A DNA stretch of 5,949 nt from Planctomycetota bacterium (lineage in GTDB: Bacteria > Planctomycetota > Phycisphaerae > WQYP01). Below are positions 5,890-5,949 of the stretch, in pieces (position 1 is the stretch's first letter; every line of letters starts with the position of its first letter). Position numbers and translations under genes: made by a program. Where the stretch lies: positions 1 through 5,949 of the forward strand of contig JAKATV010000541.1 in assembly GCA_021818565.1 (NCBI GenBank), written 5' to 3'. Under the pieces are notes generated by a model, which searched no databases, was not told the DNA's origin, and was given only the letters and a program-made list of their open reading frames with translations.

Positions 5890-5949
5890 TTTGCGAAATT
5901 TGCGGTCTATTCACGCTCTTTTTTTTTTTCGGATGGATTAGCGGGGCGG

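Larger units (their letters stand above)
5641..5949 (-). other. Non-coding region and structured 5' leader upstream of the Gly/Pro-rich protein
   Basis: No convincing gene was found on either strand in these 309 bases. Read on the minus strand, it holds an A11 run (5929-5919), a TTCGC-N7-GCGAA dyad (5881-5897), a possible ECF-type promoter (5889-5864), and three inverted repeats. These are the hairpin ATGCCGCA-GCT-TGCGGCAT (5777-5759) followed by TTT, an outer stem GGTGCC/GGCACC (5754-5749 with 5710-5705) extended by AG/CT past one bulged base, and an inner perfect palindrome CCGGATCCGG (5746-5737). A smaller CACC-ACT-GGTG dyad also lies near 5792-5802. The Shine-Dalgarno follows. This suggests a folded leader RNA, but no known riboswitch class was recognised. 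Confidence 0.55.

Overview
The window (5949 bases, moderately GC-rich) carries four protein genes and one truncated tRNA gene, all on the minus strand, so it is read here from right to left. The likely source is a planctomycete, perhaps of the Phycisphaerae. The grounds are the style of the PyrK protein (a CREHF-type N-terminus and a long insert before the flavin motif), a secreted Gly/Pro-rich carboxypeptidase-regulatory-like protein, the rarity of Shine-Dalgarno sequences, and an intergenic palindrome with a GGAA loop of a kind I remember from planctomycete genomes. This assignment is inference; no rRNA or other marker is present.

Layout, right to left. Bases 5641-5949 hold no convincing gene. 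They contain an 11-base homopolymer, a short dyad, a possible ECF-type promoter and a chain of inverted repeats that looks like a structured 5' leader. Next is a small secreted protein (5002-5640) with a good Shine-Dalgarno and a strong intrinsic terminator (4941-4970). After a leader of about 200 bases comes pyrK (3734-4738), the iron-sulfur/flavin electron-transfer subunit of dihydroorotate dehydrogenase. A GT4-like glycosyltransferase follows (2506-3663), then ppk1 (278-2419), polyphosphate kinase.

The three genes pyrK, glycosyltransferase and ppk1 run in the same direction with gaps of about 70 and 86 bases and no terminator between them. They may be one transcription unit, but no shared pathway is evident: pyrimidine synthesis, sugar transfer and polyphosphate storage.

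Downstream of ppk1 is a 225-base gap packed with short repeats: two identical 23-base palindromic units exactly 100 bases apart and three copies of a 13-base module. A promoter-like pair then precedes a serine tRNA (anticodon GGA), cut off by the left edge.

The most interesting points are the repeat cluster, the glycosyltransferase with both glutamates of the EX7E motif replaced, the Gly-Pro-Gly tract inserted inside a small beta-sandwich domain, the PyrK insert, and the structured leader of the secreted protein. I did not find a clearly new multi-gene system.
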